Counted from the first letter of the stretch, positions 1-6,836 are shown. The stretch: 39,788 bases of DNA from an uncultured Bacteroidales bacterium (GCA_900316005.1 ONBH01000020.1:1-39788); one strand, 5' to 3'. A program made the numbers and translations. Notes: a model not told the origin generated them from the sequence alone.

Positions 1-405
1 TGTATAGAACGATATACCTACCGGCAGGATAATTCGCAAAAGCAAACTATCCGTTGAAACACCGAACAACTGACCGAATTCGCGTACAAAGAAATCGTAG
101 TATTTGAAGATAGCGAGGATGGAGAGATTAAGAACGATGTTAACTGCAGTCCATGCTTTCGCTGCTTTGGGAGTTGGTGATTTGGCGATGAGCAATCCGC
201 TGCCCCATGAACAGAACGAGGTGAATGCAATAAGTAATAGGAAACGCCAATCCCACCAGCCGTAGAAGACGTAACTAGCAAGGACTACAAATGCGTTTTG
301 CAGTCGCAGCTTGAGATTGTCATTTATGTGTGCGTACCCGATTGCCCAGTAAATCAAAAACACGATGGGCAAAAAGAACGCAAATTCGATAGAGTTAAAT
401 AACAT
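1..405 (-). CDS. MBOAT family O-acyltransferase (AlgI-like), N-terminal part
   Basis: The reading frame opens at an ATG at 405 and runs off the left edge after 135 codons. The visible protein begins MLFNSIEFAFFLPIVFLIYW and has several hydrophobic segments, a YGWWDWRF stretch near residue 50 and LPVGISFYT at the cut end. These are hallmarks of membrane-bound O-acyltransferases of the AlgI/DltB type, which acetylate cell-surface or exported polysaccharides. The catalytic His of the family lies further on and is outside the window, so activity cannot be judged. A good promoter sits about 300 nt upstream and the long leader is rich in inverted repeats. One of these lies one base before the ATG. 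Family assignment is confident; substrate is unknown. Confidence 0.85.
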   Translation of the reverse strand, partial: MLFNSIEFAFFLPIVFLIYWAIGYAHINDNLKLRLQNAFVVLASYVFYGWWDWRFLLLIAFTSFCSWGSGLLIAKSPTPKAAKAWTAVNIVLNLSILAIFKYYDFFVREFGQLFGVSTDSLLLRIILPVGISFYT

Positions 406-406
406 C

Positions 407-445
407 GATTGATAGTAATAACTTATGTTACGCATACTATCAATC
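407..445 (-). repeat. Perfect 11-bp inverted repeat touching the MBOAT start codon
   Basis: On the minus strand GATTGATAGTA (445-435) and its complement (417-407) can pair around a 17-nt loop, ending one base before the ATG at 405. No T-run follows, so this is not an ordinary terminator. In RNA it would bury the translation start region. Role inferred, structure seen. Confidence 0.6.
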
Positions 446-476
446 CACATAAACGCAAAGAGCACGAGTACTCATT

Positions 477-642
477 GCATTTACCAAGGTTAGCCCACGA
501 CGGAAACCTTCTACAAAAATGATATACTCGTACTCAACTTACGAGCATTCTACATTTCTTTGTAAAAGGAATCCAACACGGAATCCTTACTGATTATTTC
601 AGCGTTTTATTTCCTAAAGTTTCGTGGGCTTTCGGTAAATGC
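477..642 (-). other. Structured leader or small RNA upstream of the MBOAT gene
   Basis: Two nested pairs of arms close this element: GGTAAATGC at 634-642 with GCATTTACC at 477-485, and TCGTGGGCT at 622-630 with AGCCCACGA at 492-500. Between them, minus-strand hairpins are visible: AAGGATTCC with GGATTCCTT (one mismatch, loop GTGTT) and CTCGTA with TACGAG. It lies about 60-225 nt downstream of the promoter at 706-737 and has no coding potential I recognise. It may be a 5' leader regulating the MBOAT gene or a separate small RNA. No known Rfam family was recognised by eye. Confidence 0.45.
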
Positions 643-705
643 GAAATAATAGTAATGCTATAGTTTATATGTGGCGCACGCTTGCGCTTATTTCAAAATC
701 GGGTG

Positions 706-737
706 CAAAATTACAAAAAAATATTGACGTAGGCAAA
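706..737 (-). promoter_or_regulatory. Bacteroidota promoter for the MBOAT leader
   Basis: On the minus strand TTTG (737-734), 20 nt, then TAATTTTG (713-706) fits the Bacteroidota sigma-ABfr consensus exactly. Transcription would start near 700. Confidence 0.75.
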
Positions 738-784
738 TTTTGGGGCGAGAAAATGCGGAGAAAGTGGATTTTGAAGGGGAAATA

Positions 785-815
785 TGAAAAAACTCGCAGT
801 TAGGGGCTGCGAGTT
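785..815 (-). terminator. Rho-independent terminator
   Basis: On the minus strand a 9-bp perfect stem, AACTCGCAG (815-807) with CTGCGAGTT (799-791), is followed by a run of Ts (to 785). It would end transcripts from the gene remnants at 875-1733, just before the MBOAT promoter. Confidence 0.8.
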
Positions 816-874
816 GGGGAAAACCCGGGGGCTTCACCGGCACTACGTTCGGGAGAGGACTTTCCGGGACAGGA

Positions 875-940
875 TTATTGCCAAAGGGTTTCTTTGTCCC
901 AATCTTTAGGGAAGCCCATAGCACTTATTATGTATGTCTT
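875..940 (-). pseudogene. 3' remnant of an Abi_2-like (AbiD/AbiF) gene
   Basis: The last 21 codons before a TAA at 875-877 read KTYIISAMGFPKDWDKETLW plus Q. A closing motif of the type MGFPxDWxxxPLW is, to my knowledge, typical of the C-terminus of Abi-like abortive-infection proteins (Abi_2 family). Upstream the frame closes at once inside a GCGTAG/CTACGC hairpin (941-956), so nothing else of the gene survives. It lies immediately before the terminator. Family assignment rests on this short motif only. Confidence 0.4.
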
Positions 941-1010
941 GCGTAGTTATCTACGCGGGGGTGTTAATTACTTTCTGTTTCGTTGGTGTTGTTGGTTGAT
1001 GTCTTGTTTG

Positions 1011-1050
1011 CAGATTATCATAGATTATCATAGATTATCATAGACTATCA
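1011..1050. repeat. 10-bp tandem repeat, four copies
   Basis: Four tandem units of TAGATTATCA (first and last with one change) span the stop codon of the AlbA_2 remnant. The array supplies the TGA that ends that frame. Confidence 0.75.
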
Positions 1051-1388
1051 CCCATTCTCCATATCTATTTTTGGATGTTCTTTTAATGACTTTATTCTCT
1101 TGCATCCATGTATCCGCCTCGGACAGAACCGGACGTTTGATGATGGCTGTAAACTGATTGCCTTCCTTGTTGTCAACAAATTGTACATCGCTATCCTCTT
1201 TCAATACGCGAGGAATGCCGGAACCAAGTCCGCGATAAGGCATCGTCTTGGCACAGAAATTAGCCATCAGCGGATTGCGCGGGAAGGAATTGCCATGCAT
1301 CACTTCTTCCATCGTGTGCCCACCGACAACACTACCCGGATTGATAATCTCAACCCGATCATCAAATATCAATAGTCGTATTGCCGCC
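1028..1388 (-). pseudogene. 3' remnant of an AlbA_2 / HATPase_c_4 ATP-binding regulator
   Basis: The frame reads IRLLIFDDRVEIINPGSVVG, then MPYRGLGSGIPRVLKE, then a basic tail. This is the C-terminal ATP-binding segment of the AlbA_2/RecG-like regulator family, in which the motifs 'DDRVEI..PG' and 'YRG.GSGI.R' are standard. The 500-residue families normally carry an N-terminal AlbA domain, absent here. Upstream of about 1388 the same frame is only the shadow of the lipoprotein gene, so the remnant has no start of its own. It overlaps the lipoprotein's last codons, marking a recombination or deletion junction. Not expected to be functional. Confidence 0.7.
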
Positions 1389-1733
1389 GTTTTGAGTAAG
1401 GCGGTCGATACAGAGGACACGCTTTGCCTTGCGGTTAATGACGATGTTCCGCCAGATGACATTGGAAGGCTGTGTGCTGCGGGTCGGGGCAAACGTAGTC
1501 TGGTAAATCATGGTTGCCCCTTCGCTGTCCACTTCGTAGTCCGGCAGCAGGCTGATATATCCGTCGCTACGGAAAGAATAGGTGTTGTCGTGGTTGCTAA
1601 CCGCCTTCAGTTCGGTGACCTTAAACGGAAGATCCTTCTGCACGTCTTTTGCGAATTCATCGCTTGTGGTTGCCCGTTGTACCGCACAGGAGCAGAGGGC
1701 AAAGGCTAAAATGTAATAGATAGCTCTTTTCAT
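1362..1733 (-). CDS. Small lipoprotein of unknown function
   Basis: A 123-residue protein starting MKRAIYYILAFALCSCAVQR has a short basic n-region, a hydrophobic stretch and a lipobox ending at Cys16 (LCSC), so it should be lipidated and anchored in the envelope. The mature part contains regularly spaced aromatic and charged residues (SFRSDGYISLLPDYEV, then NVIWRNIVINRKAKRVLCID) suggesting a beta-rich fold. I do not recognise the family. The last residues (NTTIDI) are read inside the AlbA_2 remnant, so the native C-terminus may have been lost. Its upstream region is the palindromic repeat array. Confidence 0.6.
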   Translation of the reverse strand: MKRAIYYILAFALCSCAVQRATTSDEFAKDVQKDLPFKVTELKAVSNHDNTYSFRSDGYISLLPDYEVDSEGATMIYQTTFAPTRSTQPSNVIWRNIVINRKAKRVLCIDRLTQNGGNTTIDI

Positions 1734-1737
1734 TTGT

Positions 1738-1973
1738 TTATTCTGTTGTTTTCCCGACTGGCAGTCGGGGCAATAGAAGAATTTTTCTTTGTTTGGTAGT
1801 GTTTATTCTGTTGTTTTCCCGACTGGCAGTCGGGGCAATAGAAGAATTTTTCTTTGTTTGGTAGTCGGGGCAATAGAAGAATTTTTCTTTGTTTGGTAGT
1901 CGGGGCAATAGAAGAATTTTTCTTTGTGGTAGTCGGGGCAATAGAAGAATTTTTCTTTGTTTGGTAGTCGGGG
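1738..1973. repeat. Tandem palindrome-containing repeat array (35-bp unit)
   Basis: GTCGGGG recurs at 1764, 1829, 1864, 1899, 1932 and 1967, giving spacings of 65, 35, 35, 33 and 35. Each unit carries GTCGGGGCAATAGAAGAAT followed by a TTTTTCTTTG stretch. The two long units also hold TTTTCCCGACTGGCAGTC, which with the following GGGG forms a near-perfect palindrome (CCCGACTG/CAGTCGGG). A copy of the palindromic part lies inside the adjacent transposase gene at 2689-2728. Spacers are not unique, so this is not a CRISPR. It resembles REP elements associated with Y1 transposases. Confidence 0.85.
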
Positions 1974-1989
1974 CCGGATTCAATCCGGC
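1973..1989. repeat. 8-bp perfect palindrome at the array end
   Basis: GCCGGATT, one central base, then AATCCGGC. It marks the boundary between the tandem array and the 3' end of the transposase gene, overlapping its stop codon at 1980. Confidence 0.6.
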
Positions 1990-3080
1990 TCAATGGAAGA
2001 AAGGGAAATGCTGTTGGGTGGAGCGGAAGAAAGGGAACAGTGGTTGCAAATCTCTTCCGCCATTTGGTTCATGGCTACGCAATCGGCGCGGGTGACATGG
2101 CGTTTGTCGGGATCGTACTCCCACGGGCTGAGAATCAGCACACGCCCTGCGGCTACGGCATCGAAGAGTCCGTCGTACGGTTTGTAGTAATCACGGAAGC
2201 CGTTGTCCGCGATACAGATGAACGGCCGTTCCTCTTTAAGCAGCACCTCCATGACCTGTTTCTCCTGCGGCGAGATGAAGGGCGAGACCATCACGGTGCC
2301 CTTGCGGGCAGCCAGTACACAGCCGTTCATGTAATCGCGCATCTGCTGCGGCTCGCCGTGTTCCGCCGCCTCGACCATCATCCGCCGCACATGGACGGGC
2401 GCGTAGTGCTCTGCTTGCAGCAGGGCGATGTTCCCCACGCCGCTGTACGTGCGCCCGGCGAGCTCTATCCCTTTCTGCACGCGGAAGAAACCCGGCATGA
2501 GACGCTTGGTAGCCAGCCGCTGTGGGTTCATGTCGATATAACGGAGCGTGGCAGGCAGCTGCCGCCGCTGCCCCATCGGGCGCACAAAGGGCATCTCGGT
2601 GAAGATGGGAGGGAGGGCATAATAAGCCGCATCACCCAATTGTCCGCGGAGTTGTGGCGTTAGCGTCTGGAGAGAGCGGAGCAATTCTTGGTAGTTTTCC
2701 CGACTGGCAGTCGGGGCAATAGAAGAATATGCACGTCCTATCTGTTTTATCCCTTGCCAGAAGCCTTGTACGACACTTCTTATCCCCCGTTTCATTTCTC
2801 GGCGCACATACCACACTGCATGCAGATGGTCGGGCATGAGGCAATAATGCAGAATTTGTATCTCCGGGTGCTTGTTTGGCACATCCCATAGCGCATTGAC
2901 AAGCATTCGCCCCAACGCTTTCACTTCTACCCTCGCTTGGGTGGCATCGCTGTCGGGGATGACGAGCGTGCCGAGAAGCGGTTCGCGCGAGGGGATGGTC
3001 AGCGTGATATGATACAGCCCGGCACCTTTCCATGCCGTATCCGGCTCCTGCCATTGCCATATGTCATGCTCACTGGTCAT
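1980..3080 (-). CDS. Y1 (HUH) REP-associated transposase with DprA/SLOG-like C-terminal domain
   Basis: A 366-residue protein. Residues 20-120 form a Y1_Tnp domain: GLYHITLTIPSREPLLG, the metal-binding HUH pair in LMPDHLHAVW (His85, His87) and a candidate nucleophile Tyr118 at the end of the helix GFWQGIKQIGRAY. Such enzymes cut and join single-stranded DNA; RAYT members act on palindromic REP sequences. From about residue 275, SPFISPQEKQVMEVL, then AAGRVLILSPWEYD and a Rossmann-like pattern resemble the DprA/SLOG fold, which I recall from Bacteroides relatives. Residues 119-130 are encoded by a copy of the neighbouring palindromic repeat. The last residues are also repeat-derived, so the C-terminus may be altered. 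It follows the 129-residue gene by 9 nt and shares its promoter at 3707-3738. Confidence 0.75.
   Translation of the reverse strand: MTSEHDIWQWQEPDTAWKGAGLYHITLTIPSREPLLGTLVIPDSDATQARVEVKALGRMLVNALWDVPNKHPEIQILHYCLMPDHLHAVWYVRREMKRGIRSVVQGFWQGIKQIGRAYSSIAPTASRENYQELLRSLQTLTPQLRGQLGDAAYYALPPIFTEMPFVRPMGQRRQLPATLRYIDMNPQRLATKRLMPGFFRVQKGIELAGRTYSGVGNIALLQAEHYAPVHVRRMMVEAAEHGEPQQMRDYMNGCVLAARKGTVMVSPFISPQEKQVMEVLLKEERPFICIADNGFRDYYKPYDGLFDAVAAGRVLILSPWEYDPDKRHVTRADCVAMNQMAEEICNHCSLSSAPPNSISLSSIEPD
2689..2728. repeat. Copy of the array palindrome inside the transposase gene
   Basis: This stretch repeats the GGTAGT, TTTTCCCGACTGGCAGTC and GGGGCAATAGAAGAAT parts of the 1738-1973 array with no visible mismatch in the palindrome. 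It is read in frame as SSIAPTASREN immediately after the candidate catalytic Tyr118. Confidence 0.85.
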
Positions 3081-3089
3081 GCTCTTTGT

Positions 3090-3479
3090 TTATTCTGTTT
3101 CTTTTCGCAGTTGGGCAATGATGAAGCCGCGGAGGGTGGTATAATACTTTCCTTGCGCAGCGGCGGTGGAGTTCTCTCCGAAGAAACGACGGTTGGCGCG
3201 GTTGAGGTTCTTGTTCGCGAGTTTCTTGTATTCGGCGTATTGCTCCTGCCAATAGGCGAGACGGGCTGGGTCGGAGAGTTCCGCTTTTGCTTGTTTGGAG
3301 CACTCGCCAAAAGAAGCAAAAGTGGCGCGCTGGTTGGCGGTGAGTTTCTTCTTGTTCTTGTGCAAGGGATAATTACTAATGACCGTCTTGCCGTGACGGT
3401 TGGTAACATAAAACTCGCTGTCGCCGGTGAGGCGGCCTTTGAGTTTGGATAATAGGATGTCTAATTCAGCTTTTGCCAT
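3090..3479 (-). CDS. Conserved hypothetical protein upstream of the Y1 transposase
   Basis: A 129-residue, strongly basic protein without signal peptide or membrane segment. It begins MAKAELDILLSKLKGRLTGD, has SEFYVTNRHGKTVISNYP in the middle and ends near TLRGFIIAQLRKE. I recall similar short proteins in Bacteroidales as a family without assigned function. The ATG at 3479 is the only sensible start, and a consensus promoter lies about 230 nt upstream. It ends 9 nt before the transposase start, so the two are co-transcribed. A helper or DNA-binding role for the transposase is possible but only inferred from position and charge. Confidence 0.7.
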   Translation of the reverse strand: MAKAELDILLSKLKGRLTGDSEFYVTNRHGKTVISNYPLHKNKKKLTANQRATFASFGECSKQAKAELSDPARLAYWQEQYAEYKKLANKNLNRANRRFFGENSTAAAQGKYYTTLRGFIIAQLRKETE

Positions 3480-3498
3480 ACGCGTTCGGTGTTTTTAG

Positions 3499-3519
3499 AT
3501 CGCCCAAGCATGGTCGATA
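3499..3519. repeat. Dispersed palindromic repeat (CCAAGC family), copy 1
   Basis: TCGCCCAAGC followed by ATGGTCGATA matches, in inverted orientation with one difference, the elements at 36170-36191 and 36232-36253. A degenerate second copy of the GGCCGATACTATGG part follows near 3550. Confidence 0.5.
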
Positions 3520-3621
3520 CTATGGGGTAGGTTGTTGATTGTCCATATATGGCCGATACTATGGTTTTGGACCGAGGTTCTACCGTTGTTATTCCGAGGT
3601 TCTCCCGTAGTCGTCGGCTTC

Positions 3622-3676
3622 CGATTACGTGTCGATTACGTCTCGTTTACGTGTCGTTTACGTGTCGTTTACGTAT
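3622..3676. repeat. 11-bp tandem repeat, five copies
   Basis: Five adjacent units of CGTTTACGTGT (two carry CGATTACGT) lie in the leader between the promoter at 3707-3738 and the gene starting at 3479. Confidence 0.85.
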
Positions 3677-3706
3677 TTGACAGCAGTTTTGCAACCATTT
3701 CGGGTG

Positions 3707-3738
3707 CAAAGGTACAACTTTTTTATGAATTATGCAAA
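3707..3738 (-). promoter_or_regulatory. Bacteroidota promoter for the hypothetical-transposase operon
   Basis: Minus strand TTTG (3738-3735), 20 nt, TACCTTTG (3714-3707). Leader of about 220 nt to the ATG at 3479. Confidence 0.8.
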
Positions 3739-3882
3739 TATTTAGACCAAAAATCAAGATTAGTTACGAATTTTTATACGCTATCGGGGACATACCGGAG
3801 TCTGGGCAAGAAGCCGGGGTATGAGTTTACCGAGCAATCCGCTTTCGGAATGTACCATTAACGATGGCATCTATATTTAATA

Positions 3883-3913
3883 AGCGGCTCACAACAATGT
3901 GAGTCGCTTTTTT
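3883..3913 (+). terminator. Rho-independent terminator
   Basis: AGCG, one base, CTCAC / GTGAG, one base, CGCT with a 6-nt loop and a T-run. The 3740-3880 stretch before it holds no gene I can support, so the transcript it ends is unknown; it may insulate the promoter at 4031. Confidence 0.75.
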
Positions 3914-3922
3914 GTTCTAAAA

Positions 3923-3954
3923 TTTGCACATGTCTGAAAAAAGCAGTACCTTCG
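3923..3954 (+). promoter_or_regulatory. Degenerate Bacteroidota promoter
   Basis: TTTG, 20 nt, TACCTTCG. The spacer ends AAAAAAGCAG as in several intact promoters of the window, but the last TTTG of the downstream box is TTCG. No gene starts between it and the intact promoter at 4031, so it is probably dead or drives a small RNA. Confidence 0.4.
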
Positions 3955-4030
3955 GACTCCGCCTTACTCTGTAATTCCCCCGAAGTTACGTTCGCAAAAT
4001 CCTGCAAATAGCAAATTTATGCAAGCATAA

Positions 4031-4062
4031 TTTGCGTATTCGGATTTTTTGTTGTACCTTTG
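4031..4062 (+). promoter_or_regulatory. Bacteroidota promoter
   Basis: TTTG (4031-4034), 20 nt, TACCTTTG (4055-4062). It originally drove the flavodoxin stub at 4083 and now also reads into the CMD-family gene at 4175. Confidence 0.8.
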
Positions 4063-4082
4063 CACCGCAAAACGAATAGCAC

Positions 4083-4160
4083 ATGATATATTATTTCTCC
4101 GCAACGGGTAATACCAGCATAGCAAGTATTACAAGAAACAATAATACAGGGCACTTCTAA
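4083..4160 (+). pseudogene. N-terminal stub of a flavodoxin / EFR1-type gene
   Basis: An ATG 21 nt after the promoter opens a 25-codon frame beginning MIYYFSATGNT. That is the beta1 strand and phosphate-binding loop of flavodoxin-like and EFR1-type proteins. The following SIASITRNNNTGHF does not continue the family and a TAA closes the frame at 4158. The rest of the gene appears to have been deleted, joining its promoter and first codons to the next gene. Confidence 0.55.
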
Positions 4161-4174
4161 ACCACCCATAAACA

Positions 4175-4876
4175 ATGAAACAGCATATGGAAACAACGAC
4201 TTCTGCGCTCCCGGAGCGCATATTGTACCTCTGCACTTGCGCGGCATGGGCGGCAAAGGGCGACTTGGAACACTTGGAAACGGCTGTTCCGCAAGCCTTG
4301 AACCACGGAGTGACTATCAACGAACTGAAAGATGCGTTCGCGCAACTGTACGCCTATGCAGGCTTCCCGCGTTCGCTCAACGCCCTTGGCGTGCTGGAGA
4401 AAATCCTGAATGAATGTACGAAGGACGGATGTACGATGTACGAAGGTAAAATAGTCCAATGGTCTTGGGGTAAGCCTTTTGTGCGTCCTGCCGTGTGGGA
4501 CGATGCCGCGGAGGCATTGCGCACCGGTACCGCCATGCAGACACGCGACGAAGGAGGCACGCCGTGGAACTACACTTTCTGCCCGCAGGCGGACTACTAC
4601 ATGAAGTCGCATCTCTTCGGCGACATCTACGCCTCCGACCAACTCACGCCTGCCGAGCGCGAACTCGTCACCGTGGCTGCCCTGAGCGCCATGGACGGTG
4701 TCACGCCGCAGTTCGAGGGACACAAGGAGTGCGCCGTCTTCATGGGCAACACCCCGGAGCAAGTAGCCGAACTCTGCCGCTGGCTGGAAAATAATCCATT
4801 TTTGCTTCAGCCGTTGCGCCATCATAGACCCCCGGCGAATAAGACGAACAGAGCAACGCCATCTTCTTCACTTTAG
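4175..4876 (+). CDS. Carboxymuconolactone decarboxylase (AhpD-like) family protein with altered C-terminus
   Basis: A 233-residue protein. The region from about 10 to 205 matches two-repeat CMD/AhpD-like proteins: ERILYLCTCAAWAAKGDLEH, NHGVTINELKDAFAQLYAYAG, then LTPAERELVTVAALSAMDG. Family members are small alpha-helical enzymes of peroxide or thiol redox and lactone chemistry. From about residue 206 (after RWLE) the frame reads the antisense of the FMN-reductase remnant (NNPFLLQPLRHHRPP onward), so the natural C-terminus has been replaced by about 28 foreign residues. The start could be Met1 or Met5. It is convergent with, and overlaps, the reductase remnant. The core fold may still be intact; the specific reaction is unknown. 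Confidence 0.75.
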   Translation: MKQHMETTTSALPERILYLCTCAAWAAKGDLEHLETAVPQALNHGVTINELKDAFAQLYAYAGFPRSLNALGVLEKILNECTKDGCTMYEGKIVQWSWGKPFVRPAVWDDAAEALRTGTAMQTRDEGGTPWNYTFCPQADYYMKSHLFGDIYASDQLTPAERELVTVAALSAMDGVTPQFEGHKECAVFMGNTPEQVAELCRWLENNPFLLQPLRHHRPPANKTNRATPSSSL

Positions 4877-4958
4877 CCGGCGCGTTCTTGTACTCTTCCG
4901 CCATCCAAGCGGTGTTTCCTTTGGCTCTCGGCGAAGCCTGAAGAATCAATACGTTCAT
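4797..4958 (-). pseudogene. Internally deleted NADPH-dependent FMN reductase / flavodoxin-family gene
   Basis: From the ATG at 4958 the frame gives MNVLILQASPRAKGNTAWMA, the N-terminus and FMN phosphate loop (SPRxxGNT) of the flavodoxin-like reductases. It then jumps after about 30 residues to KKMALLCSSYSPGVYDGA, which in relatives lies in the C-terminal half. After about 4797 it reads antisense CMD sequence. About 100 internal residues and the C-terminus are therefore missing. Two AACATCA heptamers lie between the stop of the upstream alcohol dehydrogenase gene and this ATG. Confidence 0.7.
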
Positions 4959-4980
4959 ACTATTTGATGTTTGATGTTTT

Positions 4981-6168
4981 TTACAAACTTGCCACCAAAA
5001 TCTCTTTGATGTCTTTTTCACTCAGCGGAGCATAAGCACTCTCCAGTCCCTCATTCACAGCAATATGATGTGCCATCTCGTCCAGCCGGCTTTCGTCGAT
5101 GCCCACTTCGCGCAGGTGCATCGGAATGCCGATTGACTCAAAGAAAGCGTACGTCGCTTCGATGGCTTTGTTGGCAATCGTCCATTCGTCCAGCGAAGCG
5201 TCAATTCCGAACACATTCACGCCGTATTTGACAAACCGCGGCAGGGTGTGCTCGTTCAGGATATGCTTCATCCACCGCGGGGTGATGATTGCCAAACCCT
5301 CGCCGTGCGTAATGTCGTAATATGCGCTCAGAGCATGCTCAATGCCGTGGCAAGGCCAACCGCTCTCGCTGTTTCCAAGCGCCAGAATACCGTTGCAACC
5401 GTACGTACAAGCGAGCATCATCTCTGCGCGAGCCTTGTAATCCTCCGGGTTTTCAATACACTTGCGCCCGTTCTCCATGAGCGAACGGAACATCGACTCG
5501 CAGAAACCATCATTCAGCAACGTTGCGTCCTCCACGAAATACTGCTCCATGGTGTGGTTCATAGCGTCCGCAATACCGGCAGCAGTCTGTTTCCGGCTAA
5601 CCGAGAACGTATATGTCGGATCCAAGAACGAAACGGCAGGGAACAAGTGCCGATCCAAGTAGCCGATCTTATCATTCGTCTCGGTGCGGGAAATCACACC
5701 GCCACAGTCGTACTCGCTACCCGTCGCCGCTAAGGTAATAATATCCACAATCGGCAGGGCCGCCTGCGCTTTCACTTTGTACGAAATCAAATCCCACGGG
5801 TCACCCTCATAGCAAGCCCCTGCGGCTATCGCTTTCGAGCAATCCAGCACACTTCCGCCGCCGACAGAAAGAATGACATCTATCTTATGTTCCTTGCACA
5901 GCCGCACGCCATCCAATACCGAAGGATCATATTTCGGATTCGGCTGAATACCGCTTAGTTCCACTACCTCAAAATCCTTCAGCGTCTCGCGTACATAATC
6001 ATAAAGGCTGTCAGCCTTACCTCTGAAAGCCGGAATCTTTTTTATGCTTCCTCCGCCATAAGTCAGGAGGATTTTCTTGCCGAAAGCGCTCATTACTTTC
6101 TGCAGGTTCTCTACTACGCCTTCACCAAAAATAAGACGTGTCGGTGTCTGATAATCAAAGTTTTGCAT
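4981..6168 (-). CDS. Iron-containing alcohol dehydrogenase (YqhD/BDH type)
   Basis: A full-length 395-residue cytosolic oxidoreductase that reduces aldehydes or oxidises alcohols with NAD(P)H. It opens MQNFDYQTPTRLIFGEG and has the nucleotide-binding GGGS motifs at 38-41 and 103-106 (SVGGGSVLDCSKAIAAG). Metal ligands fall where YqhD has them, shifted by seven: Asp201, His205, His274 and His288 (in ADAMNH and HGIEHALSAYYDITHGEG). It lies downstream of a lipoprotein gene (36-nt gap, no terminator seen) and upstream of the FMN-reductase remnant, so it probably belonged to a redox operon. Substrate not determinable. Confidence 0.93.
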   Translation of the reverse strand: MQNFDYQTPTRLIFGEGVVENLQKVMSAFGKKILLTYGGGSIKKIPAFRGKADSLYDYVRETLKDFEVVELSGIQPNPKYDPSVLDGVRLCKEHKIDVILSVGGGSVLDCSKAIAAGACYEGDPWDLISYKVKAQAALPIVDIITLAATGSEYDCGGVISRTETNDKIGYLDRHLFPAVSFLDPTYTFSVSRKQTAAGIADAMNHTMEQYFVEDATLLNDGFCESMFRSLMENGRKCIENPEDYKARAEMMLACTYGCNGILALGNSESGWPCHGIEHALSAYYDITHGEGLAIITPRWMKHILNEHTLPRFVKYGVNVFGIDASLDEWTIANKAIEATYAFFESIGIPMHLREVGIDESRLDEMAHHIAVNEGLESAYAPLSEKDIKEILVASL

Positions 6169-6204
6169 ATCGTTTTATTTTTTTTTGTCGGTTTGGAAAT
6201 TTAG

Positions 6205-6786
6205 TTATTCTCTTTCGTTTTTAATAATCCTGTAATGCGGACGGTAGTGCTGTCTAAATGCTTCGCTATGCCGTACTGCGCTCGGTATCGAGGCCGCATA
6301 GCGCAATTCAGCTTGTAGTGACGAGTCTGCCCATGCAGGGTGAACCTCCAGAGCTATGGACTCTATCTGTTCCCATTCCTCTGCCCAGTTGTCTGAGAAC
6401 GCATTATTTGTATCTGCAGCCTCCACAAAACGCGCAAAGAGTTCATCTTCACTCATCGCTCCGTTATGAACAAGAGACAGATTAACCCGCGTAAAACGAT
6501 GCCGGAAACCCGTCGGTTCATACATCGGCATAGCACTCAAGTCTTGTGCTTCAGTAGCCGTTATCTCTTCCTTTAGGTATTGATGTGCCACGGCTGTGTC
6601 TCTCATTAGATGTTCTGCTCCGAAGAAATCCTGAAAACAAGTCTTATAGACATCCTGAAGCGTGGCTTGAGGATAGTGTTCTGCTATCTCCCTGCACATT
6701 GTGCGGATGGCTTGTTCTTCGCTTGGCTTCTGCGTTGCGCAGGCTGTGAGCATTACTGCGGAGATAAATAGGAAGATTTTTTTCAT
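6205..6786 (-). CDS. Conserved lipoprotein of unknown function
   Basis: A 193-residue protein with signal peptide MKKIFLFISAVMLTACATQK, lipobox LTAC and lipidated Cys16. The mature part contains LQDVYKTCFQDFFGAEHLM followed by a DT..A..YLKEE segment, a pattern I recall from uncharacterised Bacteroidetes secreted proteins. No catalytic motif can be named. A consensus promoter 51 nt upstream drives it, and the alcohol dehydrogenase follows in the same direction. Confidence 0.75.
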   Translation of the reverse strand: MKKIFLFISAVMLTACATQKPSEEQAIRTMCREIAEHYPQATLQDVYKTCFQDFFGAEHLMRDTAVAHQYLKEEITATEAQDLSAMPMYEPTGFRHRFTRVNLSLVHNGAMSEDELFARFVEAADTNNAFSDNWAEEWEQIESIALEVHPAWADSSLQAELRYAASIPSAVRHSEAFRQHYRPHYRIIKNERE

Positions 6787-6836
6787 AAAGTAGTTCTATT
6801 TGCAATCACAAAACGGGTGTTATTTAATTCACGCTG

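Noticed and set aside
477..642. Invertible promoter flanked by inverted repeats
   Set aside because: The two arm pairs have unequal inner gaps (6 and 3 nt), no recombinase is nearby, and the only good promoter lies outside the arms; an RNA fold explains them better.
1738..1973. CRISPR array
   Set aside because: Units are tandem with almost no unique spacers, and no cas genes are nearby; the palindrome and adjacent Y1 transposase fit REP-type repeats better.
2937..3452. 171-codon plus-strand frame over the transposase and its upstream gene
   Set aside because: Antisense of two better supported genes sharing a consensus promoter.
3532..3861. 109-codon plus-strand frame
   Set aside because: It runs through the tandem repeats and the minus-strand promoter and resembles no protein.
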